Assembly (NCBI GenBank): GCA_002693605.1
Contig: NZQO01000112.1
Coordinates: 1-14,399, forward strand
DNA from: Flavobacteriaceae bacterium
GTDB lineage: Bacteria > Bacteroidota > Bacteroidia > Flavobacteriales > Flavobacteriaceae
Length of the DNA: 14,399 nucleotides
Direction of reading: 5' to 3'
In this document: positions 7,819 through 14,399 of the stretch, piece after piece
How the letters are laid out: every line of letters starts with the position of its first letter
How positions within the stretch are numbered: the first letter of the stretch is position 1
The notes under the pieces: generated by a model
Told to the model about the DNA's origin: nothing
The model's input: only the letters and a program-made list of their open reading frames with translations
Databases searched by the model: none
Program-made: the position numbers and the translations under genes

Positions 7819-7851
7819 AAGCCGCTGCGACGTTATCGTAGCGGTTTTTTT
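7819..7851 (+). terminator. Intrinsic terminator between the coiled-coil gene and glyS
   Basis: The stem CCGCTGCGA (7822-7830) pairs with TCGTAGCGG (7836-7844) with one G-U pair around a five-base loop. A/T pairs extend it outward, and seven T residues follow (7845-7851). It begins about 20 bp after the stop at 7797. The last T of the tract is also the first base of the glyS -7 element. Confidence 0.85.
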
Positions 7852-7858
7852 ACTTTTG
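7851..7858 (+). promoter_or_regulatory. Bacteroidota-type -7 element of glyS
   Basis: TACTTTTG matches TAnnTTTG exactly and ends five bases before the ATG at 7864. Transcription would start at about the start codon, giving a leaderless or nearly leaderless mRNA. The -33 region would fall inside the preceding terminator hairpin, where no clear TTG is seen. The placement decides the start: a GTG at 7858 in the same frame overlaps the element and is unlikely to be used. Confidence 0.6.
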
Positions 7859-7863
7859 TGCCT

Positions 7864-9402
7864 ATGGCAAACAACAATGACGATCAGTTCAAAAAAGTAA
7901 TCTCTCACGCCAAGGAATATGGCTACATATTCGCTTCCAGCGAGATTTACGATGGCCTAAGCGCCGTATACGACTATGCCCAGAATGGCGTAGAGCTCAA
8001 AAAAAATATACGTGAATATTGGTGGCGCAGTATGGTGTACCTTAACCAGAACATTGTGGGTATAGACGCCGCCATCCTAATGCACCCAACCACCTGGAAG
8101 GCCTCGGGCCACGTCGATGCGTTCAACGATCCACTTATCGATAACAAAGATTCCAAAAAGCGGTACCGAGCCGATGTCCTGATTGAGGACTATGCCGAGA
8201 AACTCGAGCAGAAGGCACAAAAGGAAATCGATAAGGCGAAAGCGCGTTTTGGCGATGCGTTTGACGAGCAACAATTCGTTACCACCCACCCGCGGGTAGT
8301 TCGTTATCGCGAGCACCAGAGGGAGATTCTAGCCCGATTGGCCCGCTCGTTGGAAGCCGAGGACCTGGCCGATGTAAAATCCCTTATCGAAGAGCTGGAA
8401 ATAAGCGATCCCGACACCGGGAGCAAGAACTGGACCGAGGTTCGGCAGTTTAACCTCATGTTCGGCACCAAATTGGGCGCTTCGGCCGATAGCGCCACGA
8501 GCCTGTACCTGAGACCGGAAACCGCACAAGGAATCTTCGTTAACTTCCTGAACGTGCAGAAAACCGGCCGCATGAAAATTCCCTTCGGAATTGCGCAAAC
8601 TGGAAAGGCCTTCCGAAATGAAATCGTAGCCCGGCAATTTATATTCCGCATGCGCGAATTCGAGCAAATGGAAATGCAATTTTTCGTGCGTCCGGGCGAA
8701 GAGCTCACCTGGTACGAACACTGGAAGGAAGCGCGCCTTAAATGGCACCTGTCGCTAGGGATGGGCGAGGAGAACTACCGTTTCCACGACCATGAGAAAT
8801 TGGCGCACTATGCCAATGCCGCGGCCGATATCGAATTTAAATTCCCCTTCGGGTTTAAAGAATTAGAGGGTATCCACTCCCGTACCGATTTCGATTTGAA
8901 GGCCCACGAGAAATTCAGCGGAAAGAAACTGCAGTTTTTCGATCCGGAGATGAACGAAAATTATGTTCCGTACGTGGTCGAAACTTCCATTGGGCTGGAC
9001 CGTATGTTCCTAGCCGTGCTTAGCACCGCGCTTCAAGAGGAAGAATTGGAGAACGGTAGCACTAGAACAGTCTTGAAAATACCATCTATACTTGCACCGG
9101 TCAAGGCTGCCGTCTTGCCATTGGTGAAGAAGGATGGCCTGCCCGAGATTGCTCAGGCAATTATCGATGACTTGCAATGGGACTTCAACGTAGCCTACGA
9201 CGAGAAGGATGCCGTTGGTAGGAGATACCGACGCCAAGATGCTGCCGGTACGCCATTTTGCATTACGGTAGATCACCAAACCAAAGACGATAATACTGTG
9301 ACTATCCGATTTAGGGATAGTATGGAACAGCGTCGTATCGCGATTTCAGAAATTTCAGAAACGATAGGTGAAAGTATTTCCTTCAAGAAGTGGCTTTCGT
9401 AA
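7864..9402 (+). CDS. glyS: Glycine--tRNA ligase (class II, single-chain homodimeric type)
   Basis: The enzyme charges tRNA-Gly with glycine using ATP, in the cytosol. At 512 residues it is the single-chain alpha2 form (also written glyQS), not the separate alpha and beta chains of E. coli. The N-terminal catalytic part begins with the typical FKKVISHAKEYGYIF and ASSEIYDGLSAVYDYAQNG. Motif 2 is GKAFRNEIVARQF and REFEQMEMQFF at about residues 247-274. Motif 3 is ETSIGLDRMFLAVL at about 373-386. The anticodon-binding domain starts near residue 406 (PSILAPVKAAVLPLV) and includes DEKDAVGRRYRRQDAAGTPF. The insertion at about 95-200 (YRADVLIEDYAEKLEQK onward) is normal for the family. I chose ATG 7864 over the in-frame GTG at 7858 because MANNNDDQFKK is the expected beginning and the GTG lies at the edge of the promoter element. 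The gene is monocistronic, bounded by two terminators. Confidence 0.97.
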   Translation: MANNNDDQFKKVISHAKEYGYIFASSEIYDGLSAVYDYAQNGVELKKNIREYWWRSMVYLNQNIVGIDAAILMHPTTWKASGHVDAFNDPLIDNKDSKKRYRADVLIEDYAEKLEQKAQKEIDKAKARFGDAFDEQQFVTTHPRVVRYREHQREILARLARSLEAEDLADVKSLIEELEISDPDTGSKNWTEVRQFNLMFGTKLGASADSATSLYLRPETAQGIFVNFLNVQKTGRMKIPFGIAQTGKAFRNEIVARQFIFRMREFEQMEMQFFVRPGEELTWYEHWKEARLKWHLSLGMGEENYRFHDHEKLAHYANAAADIEFKFPFGFKELEGIHSRTDFDLKAHEKFSGKKLQFFDPEMNENYVPYVVETSIGLDRMFLAVLSTALQEEELENGSTRTVLKIPSILAPVKAAVLPLVKKDGLPEIAQAIIDDLQWDFNVAYDEKDAVGRRYRRQDAAGTPFCITVDHQTKDDNTVTIRFRDSMEQRRIAISEISETIGESISFKKWLS

Positions 9403-9423
9403 CCTATTGTATTTAAATTATTT

Positions 9424-9458
9424 AGAAGCTTGCCATAATTGGCAAGCTTTTCTTTTTT
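9424..9458 (+). terminator. Intrinsic terminator after glyS
   Basis: A perfect 9-bp stem AAGCTTGCC (9426-9434) with GGCAAGCTT (9441-9449) encloses a six-base AT loop. It is followed by TT, one C and six T residues (to 9458). It sits about 20 bp after the glyS stop and before the first secreted-protein gene, which is therefore transcribed separately. Confidence 0.88.
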
Positions 9459-9475
9459 AAGTAGCTGACAATGCG

Positions 9476-9483
9476 TACTTTTA
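9476..9483 (+). promoter_or_regulatory. Possible -7 element of the first secreted-protein gene
   Basis: TACTTTTA matches TAnnTTTG except for the last base and lies 35 bp before the ATG at 9519, predicting a leader of roughly 30 bases. No clear -33 TTG is visible. If it is real, the in-frame upstream ATG codons at 9471 and 9486 would lie before or at the transcript start, which agrees with the signal-peptide start at 9519. Confidence 0.3.
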
Positions 9484-9518
9484 ACATGTCTTTAAGTATT
9501 CTAACTAATCCTATACCT

Positions 9519-11372
9519 ATGAAAATCAATGTTTACATTACAGTACTGTTGCTCTTGCTGGGCGCGACCCTTACCGCGCAAGTAATCCCACAGGGCAATT
9601 CAGAGGTGGAGATTGGTACCGCTACCAATTTTTACGTGACCCAACCCTTGCGGTCCTATCCGCAAGTGATGCCGCAAGATGTGCCGCACCGTATCGTGCC
9701 CCGCGGTGAGCTAAGTGAAAAACGACAAAAGAAAGCCGATTTTCTGAACTCGGCCGGCGAGAGCCCGTCGCAAGTTGACCCGTTAATTCAAGAAGACGGG
9801 TTCACGCGGCAGGCGCAGGATCCCATCGAAAATTTTGATGGCATCAACCTAAATGTTTCCCCGCCCGATCCCACCGCCGCTGTGGGCCCAAACCACGTGG
9901 TACAAATGACCAATGGATTGTGGAGCGTTTGGGACAAATCGGGTGTTCAGGCAGCGGGTTTTCCTAAGAGCATAACCGATCCACTCGGGGGCCAAAACTC
10001 GGGAGACCCCATAACCCTGTACGACCGGGAGGCCGACCGTTGGTTTATTTCGCAATTTCAGTTTGGCAGCTCCTTGCTCCTCGCTGTTTCGCAAACTCCA
10101 GACCCGACGGGGGCGTATAATGTGTACCAGTTTCCTATAAGCTCTAATGATTATCCGCACTACGGAATTTGGGGCAACAGTTACCTGGTGGCTGGAAATT
10201 TCAGTCCCAATGGAAGATTCTATGCATTTAATCGCGAAAAGATATTGGCCGGAGACAGCAGTGCCGAGTTCGCCTCGCTTACTATGTCTGGCTTTGTTCC
10301 CGGAACCGTATTCAAGGCTCCGCAACCCGTCCACTCCGAAGGCGCGGGCATTGCCTCGGGACCAGCCCCAATTGTTTGGTTCCATGACAATGCGTGGGCG
10401 GGCGTGGCTACCGATGCGGCGGTAATTTGGGAATTGGATATCGATTGGACCAACCCTAGTGCCGCTACCGTAACGGGGCCGTTAGAAATACCGTTATCTG
10501 ATTTCGATTCGTTTATCACAGGTACAGGAGGCGATTCTTTCGCAAACATACAACAGCCCAATACTTCGCAACGAATAGATGCCCTCGTGCACGTTATGAA
10601 CTACCAGGCCCACCGATATGATTTTGGCACGCACGAATCTATGGTGTTCAATTTTATGGTAGAACCCGTGAATGGTACCAAAATAGCTGGCCTTCGCTGG
10701 GTAGAGCTTCGCCGCACTGCGGGTAACGACTGGTCCTTGTACCAAGAAGGTACCTATGTCGATCCCGTGGCCAACGAAAGTGTGTTTATGGGGGGCATTG
10801 GCATGGACCAACAGGGAAATATTGGCCTAGCCTACATAAAATCTGGGGAAACCACATTTCCATCGCTCTATTTTACCGGGCGCTTTGCCGCCGATCCATT
10901 AGGTGTAATGACGGTGAATGAGCGGCTTATCGTGGCGGGTACAAACTCGGTGACCAGCAACTCAAGGTACGGTGACTACTGCCAGTTAACGCGCGACCCG
11001 AGCGATGACCTTACCTTTTGGTTCACAGGAGAATATTCTGGGCAACCTCGCAAGACACGTATTGCCTCCTTCAAGATATCAGATATTGTTCTGAACGTCG
11101 ATGAACTGGACAAGGATGCTTCGGAATTAATCGTTACGTCTGCCGATAACCGGTTGTTCGACCTGACTTTGTTGACCGAAACCACAAGCGATATCCTGCG
11201 GCTTTCCGTATACGATATTAGCGGAAAGCGCATCGTATATGAGCAGGTGGGTAAATCGAACGCTAAGGAGTATAACACGAAAATAGATCTTTCTTCGGCC
11301 AGTGCGGGGATTTATTTGGTGGAAATTGGAAATGCCAAGACCAAGTTGAGTAAGAAGATTATGGTGAAATAA
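9519..11372 (+). CDS. Secreted protein with T9SS type A sorting domain, paralogue 1
   Basis: A 617-residue exported protein of unknown function. I start it at ATG 9519, where a Lys, a hydrophobic run and TLTA-QV form a normal signal peptide. The frame extends 16 codons further up, to 9471, but that would bury the signal. After a variable N-terminal 110 residues comes a long conserved region (about 115-525) shared with the gene at 12040. Landmarks are DPTAAVGPNHVVQM (118), YDREADRWFISQF (168), NREKILAGD (238), HDNAWAGVATD (289), WSLYQEGTY (405), DQQGNIGLAY (430), YFTGRFAADP (451) and SRYGDYCQL (482). The repeating short beta segments ending in aromatic residues suggest a beta-propeller-like or other all-beta fold, which is my inference. 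Residues of about 535-617 (LSVYDISGKRIVYEQ, SAGIYLVEIG, KKIMVK) are a T9SS type A sorting domain, so it should be exported through the outer membrane. No catalytic motif is recognised. Confidence 0.88.
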   Translation: MKINVYITVLLLLLGATLTAQVIPQGNSEVEIGTATNFYVTQPLRSYPQVMPQDVPHRIVPRGELSEKRQKKADFLNSAGESPSQVDPLIQEDGFTRQAQDPIENFDGINLNVSPPDPTAAVGPNHVVQMTNGLWSVWDKSGVQAAGFPKSITDPLGGQNSGDPITLYDREADRWFISQFQFGSSLLLAVSQTPDPTGAYNVYQFPISSNDYPHYGIWGNSYLVAGNFSPNGRFYAFNREKILAGDSSAEFASLTMSGFVPGTVFKAPQPVHSEGAGIASGPAPIVWFHDNAWAGVATDAAVIWELDIDWTNPSAATVTGPLEIPLSDFDSFITGTGGDSFANIQQPNTSQRIDALVHVMNYQAHRYDFGTHESMVFNFMVEPVNGTKIAGLRWVELRRTAGNDWSLYQEGTYVDPVANESVFMGGIGMDQQGNIGLAYIKSGETTFPSLYFTGRFAADPLGVMTVNERLIVAGTNSVTSNSRYGDYCQLTRDPSDDLTFWFTGEYSGQPRKTRIASFKISDIVLNVDELDKDASELIVTSADNRLFDLTLLTETTSDILRLSVYDISGKRIVYEQVGKSNAKEYNTKIDLSSASAGIYLVEIGNAKTKLSKKIMVK

Positions 11373-11398
11373 GACCGTTTTTATTCAGAAGATATAAG

Positions 11399-11425
11399 AA
11401 AAGAGGGGTTATTCCCCTCTTTTTT
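11399..11425 (+). terminator. Bidirectional terminator between paralogue 1 and the convergent small lipoprotein
   Basis: A perfect 10-bp stem, AAAAGAGGGG (11399-11408) with CCCCTCTTTT (11414-11423), has a five-base loop and T residues through 11425. On the minus strand it likewise ends in a run of four T residues, so it can serve both converging genes. The stop codon of the minus-strand lipoprotein (11409-11411) is in the loop, and its last codons are in the 3' arm. Confidence 0.85.
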
Positions 11426-11774
11426 GCATTTCGGTAATATTTACCGGGTTGGCCTTTTCGCAGCGATTCATCCTTCGCAATCCTGTAAATTTGAACCAAA
11501 TTTCGGCGCCATCGGTCTTAAACGAATTTTCCAGATTTACCGGGTCGAGAAAGTAAGGTTCATCGCCCTCTACCTTGATGGTGTATGGACAATCGTTTTC
11601 CGCTTCCGAATACACAATGGTGCCTTTCAGAAATCCGTTGGCCATCATTTTTTCAGCGCGTTCCATAGTAGCTTTATTTTCGGTTGTATTTGCCTTACTT
11701 GCCTGCTCTTTGCTTCCGCAGCAAGATATAAGAAATATGCAAAATGTAGCGAAAGTTATTTTTAATAAAGACAT
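11409..11774 (-). CDS. Small lipoprotein of unknown function
   Basis: A 121-residue predicted lipoprotein. I start it at ATG 11774 because this puts a hydrophobic signal directly before LISC, with the acylated Cys at 18 and a second Cys at 19. The frame extends upstream to 11834, but the extra 20 polar residues (MVRNRRFICTFHSEISNSIT) would spoil the signal. After a Ser/Lys/Thr-rich linker (20-40), the folded part reads MANGFLKGTIVYSEAENDCP, YTIKVEGDEPYFLDP and IWFKFTGLRRMNRCEKANPV. It is mostly beta, with two further cysteines (C62, C105) that could form a disulfide in the periplasm. I do not recognise a named family, though the sequence looks like small conserved Flavobacteriia lipoproteins. 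It lies between, and opposite to, two paralogous secreted-protein genes. The closest upstream -7 candidate is TTTATTTG on the minus strand (11816-11809), one base off consensus. Confidence 0.75.
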   Translation of the reverse strand: MSLLKITFATFCIFLISCCGSKEQASKANTTENKATMERAEKMMANGFLKGTIVYSEAENDCPYTIKVEGDEPYFLDPVNLENSFKTDGAEIWFKFTGLRRMNRCEKANPVNITEMQKRGE

Positions 11775-12039
11775 AGTTATCGAATTAGAGATTTCACTGT
11801 GAAATGTACAAATAAACCTTCGGTTTCGTACCAAATTGAACCGTGCATTGTTGCTTTGTTACACGAGTTCAGTTCTTTTTCTATTGACCACATAGAGATT
11901 TAATTATTCAAGATATTAGTATTCAGATATTTACGAAATACAATTTTTAACCATTCTAGGTGGGTATTGTCATTAATTGATGATATTTTTAGGGTAGTTA
12001 ATAATTGTTAAACAACAACTCCTTAAAACACATTAATTT
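11775..12039 (+). other. AT-rich divergent intergenic region
   Basis: A gap of 265 bp between the divergent small lipoprotein gene and paralogue 2, clearly richer in A/T than the flanking genes. It contains no open frame of note. On the plus strand I found only near-matches to TAnnTTTG (for example TTGCTTTG at 11851-11858), which would give a leader near 175 bases. A short inverted repeat AAACC-TTC-GGTTT lies at 11814-11826. The promoter of paralogue 2 must be here, but I cannot place it. Confidence 0.5.
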
Positions 12040-14399
12040 ATGAAATTTAGAGTTACCCTAATGCTTTTGGTTTCGCTCCTAACGTTCTCGGTCTATGGCC
12101 AAGACGCAGAGCTGACTAAGGCCACGTATGTTGGTACGGTAAGTTCCATGGTGCACGTACCATCTATTGCCTCGCGAAGTGAATTAGCGCCTGCGCGAGT
12201 GAAAGAACAAGAAATGCAGGACGGTAGAGCGTCCCGCAACGTGGTGGTCCCTGGCAAGGACGGCCAAAAAGCCGATGATTTTTTTGCCACCCACCCAAAC
12301 CGTTTAGAAAAAGCCGTCAAGGCAAAGGCTCCGATATTGGTGTTCGACGCTGCCGCTTCCAGCTCGCAGCCTACCGATCCGTCGTTGGCCGTTGGGCCCA
12401 ACCACGTGGTGGTGGTATTCAACACCGGCTTTATTATTTACGACAAACAGGGAAATGCCCTAACGGGTCAGGTTTCCCCGAATCCCACCATCTTCCCAAA
12501 TGGAGGATGCTGCGATTTGACTGCATCGTACGATAGCGCCGCAGACCGTTGGGTGTTAACCTTCCTAGGTGCGGGTGCGCAAATCGCCGTTTCAGATGGA
12601 CCAGACCCCGTTAACGATGGCTGGTATACGTATAGCATCAACTCCATTAACGATTACCAGAAACTTTCGGTTTGGAGTGACGGGTACTATATGACCGATA
12701 ACACTGGTAATGCGAACAACCGGGTATATGCCCTAGAGAGAGATGCCATGTTGGCCGGTGACCCTGCCGCACAGGTAATCGGGTTTCCCTTGCCGGGCAT
12801 CGCTACCAGCGGATTTTACAGCCCACAGGCCTTGAACGTAACAGACGACAACATGCCAGCACCGGGTAATGCGCCCATAATATATCTTCAAGATGATGCT
12901 TGGTCTGGTGTTTCTACCGACCACGTAAAGCTGTGGAATGTGAACGTTGACTGGAATACCCCAAGCAACTCTACCATTTCAAGCCCCGTAGAACTTACCA
13001 CAACTTCCTTTATCTCGGTTTTCGATGGCGGTAGTTTTTCTAACTTAACACAACCCAACAATGGGGTTGCGATCGACGCCCTTCAGGCTACGATTATGAA
13101 TCAGGCGCAATTCAGGAAATTTTCAGGTCACAACTCGGCAGTATTCAATTTCGTAGTAGACACCGATGCTACATCGGGCGAGCGCGCCGGAGTTCGTTGG
13201 TTCGAATTGAGACAGTCTGGCGATGGCCAGCCGTGGAGTATCTATCAGGAAGGTACCTATACCTCGCCAGATGGAAAGCACGCGTGGCACGCAAGTATGA
13301 TGATGGACCTTCAGGGGAATATCGGGATGGGATATTCGGCAATGGCAGGACCTACCACGCCCAACCCGACAAATTTCCGGGTTAGTTCCTACTATACTGG
13401 ACGCTACGCAAACGACCCATTGAATACGATGACCGTTTCCGAAGAGCTTATAGCTGCAGGTAATGCCAATATTCCTGGGGTGCGTTATGGAGATTATAGT
13501 AAAATAGATATTGACCCCAGTAATGAAAAGGAATTCTGGTTTATCAACGAGTATATGAACAACGGTCGTAAGGACGTGGTTGGGGTGTTTCAGATAGCGC
13601 CTAACTTCAATGATGACGTAGGGGTTATTAGCATCGACGCTCCGGTAACGGGAACATTGGGACCAAACGAGCCCGTGACTATTACAGTTTTCAACTACGG
13701 ACAGAATCCGGCGTCTGGATTTGATGTTTCCTATCAAGTAGACGGCGGAGCGGTAGTAACCGAGGCATTCCCTGGCACAATTGCCTCTGCGGCCACGGCC
13801 CAGTATACCTTTACCGCAACTGCCAACTTGAACAACGTAGGCCAGACCTATTCTATCACCGCGCTTACCGATTATGCGTTAGATGAGGACAACACCAACG
13901 ACAGTACTACCGAGGAAGTTACCTTTTTACCGCCCAACGATTTGGGGGTTAGCGCAATTACATCACCGAGCTCGGGCGAGAACCTTTCTGCAACCGAGGC
14001 TGTTACAGTTACCATTAACAATTACGGAGGTGAGCCACAAAGTAATTTTGAGGTAAGCTATACCATTGATGGCGGCACCCCGGTGACTGAAACCGTTGTC
14101 GGCCCATTGGCGGGAGACGATTCGATGATGTATACTTTCACCCAAACGGTTGATCTTTCCGATTTTGGAACCTATGCTTTCGTGGCCTATACCGATTTGC
14201 CGGGCGATGCCGATGAAACAAACGATGAAGCCTCCAAGACCGTTGTTAACAGCAACTGTCAGCCGCAAAGTAACTGTACGTTGGGCGATGGAATCCGCTT
14301 TTTCGGGTTGGGTACCATAAACAATAGCTCTGCCTGCTCTCCCGACGGCTATGGTGACTTTACTGCACAAATAACCGACCTGGAAGATGGCTCTACAAA
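12040..14399 (+). CDS. Secreted multidomain protein, paralogue 2, with CARDB-like repeats and start of a GEVED-like module; 3' partial
   Basis: The frame runs from ATG 12040 to the window end without a stop (786 codons visible). The start gives a clean signal peptide: MKFR, a hydrophobic run, and cleavage near SVYG-QD. Residues of about 112-520 are homologous and nearly collinear with paralogue 1: DPSLAVGPNHVVVV (113), YDSAADRWVLTF (164), ERDAMLAGD (233), QDDAWSGVSTD (284), WSIYQEGTY (399), DLQGNIGMGY (423), YYTGRYANDP (451) and VRYGDYSKI (481). Two extra Cys (CC, 157-158) are specific to this copy. Two tandem repeats of about 100 residues follow (526-627 and 634-735), each starting DVGV or DLGV and containing VTITVFNYG or VTVTINNYG, YxVDGG or YTIDGG, and a final DEDNTND or DADETND. 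They resemble CARDB-type adhesion domains. From about 748, LGDGIRFFGLGTINN and CSPDGYGDFT resemble the start of a GEVED domain. A T9SS tail is expected beyond the window. It is probably surface-exposed or secreted; function unknown. Confidence 0.88.
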   Translation, partial: MKFRVTLMLLVSLLTFSVYGQDAELTKATYVGTVSSMVHVPSIASRSELAPARVKEQEMQDGRASRNVVVPGKDGQKADDFFATHPNRLEKAVKAKAPILVFDAAASSSQPTDPSLAVGPNHVVVVFNTGFIIYDKQGNALTGQVSPNPTIFPNGGCCDLTASYDSAADRWVLTFLGAGAQIAVSDGPDPVNDGWYTYSINSINDYQKLSVWSDGYYMTDNTGNANNRVYALERDAMLAGDPAAQVIGFPLPGIATSGFYSPQALNVTDDNMPAPGNAPIIYLQDDAWSGVSTDHVKLWNVNVDWNTPSNSTISSPVELTTTSFISVFDGGSFSNLTQPNNGVAIDALQATIMNQAQFRKFSGHNSAVFNFVVDTDATSGERAGVRWFELRQSGDGQPWSIYQEGTYTSPDGKHAWHASMMMDLQGNIGMGYSAMAGPTTPNPTNFRVSSYYTGRYANDPLNTMTVSEELIAAGNANIPGVRYGDYSKIDIDPSNEKEFWFINEYMNNGRKDVVGVFQIAPNFNDDVGVISIDAPVTGTLGPNEPVTITVFNYGQNPASGFDVSYQVDGGAVVTEAFPGTIASAATAQYTFTATANLNNVGQTYSITALTDYALDEDNTNDSTTEEVTFLPPNDLGVSAITSPSSGENLSATEAVTVTINNYGGEPQSNFEVSYTIDGGTPVTETVVGPLAGDDSMMYTFTQTVDLSDFGTYAFVAYTDLPGDADETNDEASKTVVNSNCQPQSNCTLGDGIRFFGLGTINNSSACSPDGYGDFTAQITDLEDGST

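Noticed and set aside
9849..10385. 178-codon minus-strand open frame within paralogue 1
   Set aside because: It is antisense to the conserved core shared by both paralogues, so the plus strand is the coding one.
11814..11826. Short inverted repeat AAACC-TTC-GGTTT as a possible operator or terminator
   Set aside because: It has only five base pairs, a three-base loop and no T tract, so it is too weak to call as a site.
13123..13737. 204-codon minus-strand open frame near the window end
   Set aside because: It lies antisense to paralogue 2, whose continuous frame, homology and repeats fully explain the region.
13963..14370. 135-codon minus-strand open frame near the window end
   Set aside because: It is antisense to the second CARDB-like repeat and the GEVED-like start of paralogue 2 and shows no domain of its own.
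1..14399. Mobile element, CRISPR, phage, defence system or biosynthetic cluster
   Set aside because: No transposase, integrase, regularly spaced repeats, Cas, toxin-antitoxin or synthase genes are seen; the genes are housekeeping or ordinary exported proteins.

Overview
The window looks like chromosomal DNA of a Bacteroidota bacterium, most likely a marine-type member of the Flavobacteriia. Three things point there: secreted proteins with C-terminal type IX secretion (T9SS) sorting domains, TAnnTTTG-type -7 promoter elements placed a few bases before start codons with no clear Shine-Dalgarno sequences, and the character of the housekeeping proteins (a short DXS, a single-chain class II glycyl-tRNA synthetase, and an SbsA-type Ig-like lipoprotein). 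I see no rRNA, tRNA, CRISPR array, insertion sequence, integrase or phage gene. The assignment rests on pattern recognition, not on a search.

Layout. Bases 1-1859 (+) are the 3' part of a secreted M36 (fungalysin) metallopeptidase with a PA insert and a T9SS tail, followed by a strong terminator. dxs (1913-3682, -) converges on that terminator. dxs and a YafV-type nitrilase/omega-amidase (3769-4551, +) are divergent, and each has its own TAnnTTTG element in the gap. The nitrilase overlaps tail-to-tail by 62 bp with an Ig-like lipoprotein gene (4490-6142, -), which lies 23 bp downstream of comF (6166-6828, -) in a probable operon. Divergent from comF is a membrane-anchored coiled-coil protein of unknown function (6916-7797, +). 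Its terminator abuts the glyS promoter, and glyS (7864-9402, +) ends at its own terminator.

The right third holds two diverged paralogues encoding large secreted proteins, 9519-11372 and 12040-14399 (cut by the window end), with a small lipoprotein gene on the opposite strand between them (11409-11774). The first paralogue ends in a T9SS type A sorting domain. The second carries two CARDB-like repeats and the beginning of a GEVED-like module after the shared region. Its reading frame is open to the last base.

Functionally this is a mix of core metabolism (isoprenoid precursors, glycine charging, probable omega-amide repair) and exported proteins (protease, surface or secreted repeat proteins, lipoproteins). 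I find no convincing new defence, mobile or biosynthetic system. The most interesting points are the paralogue pair, the coding overlap at 4490-4551, and the tightly packed terminators and promoters.
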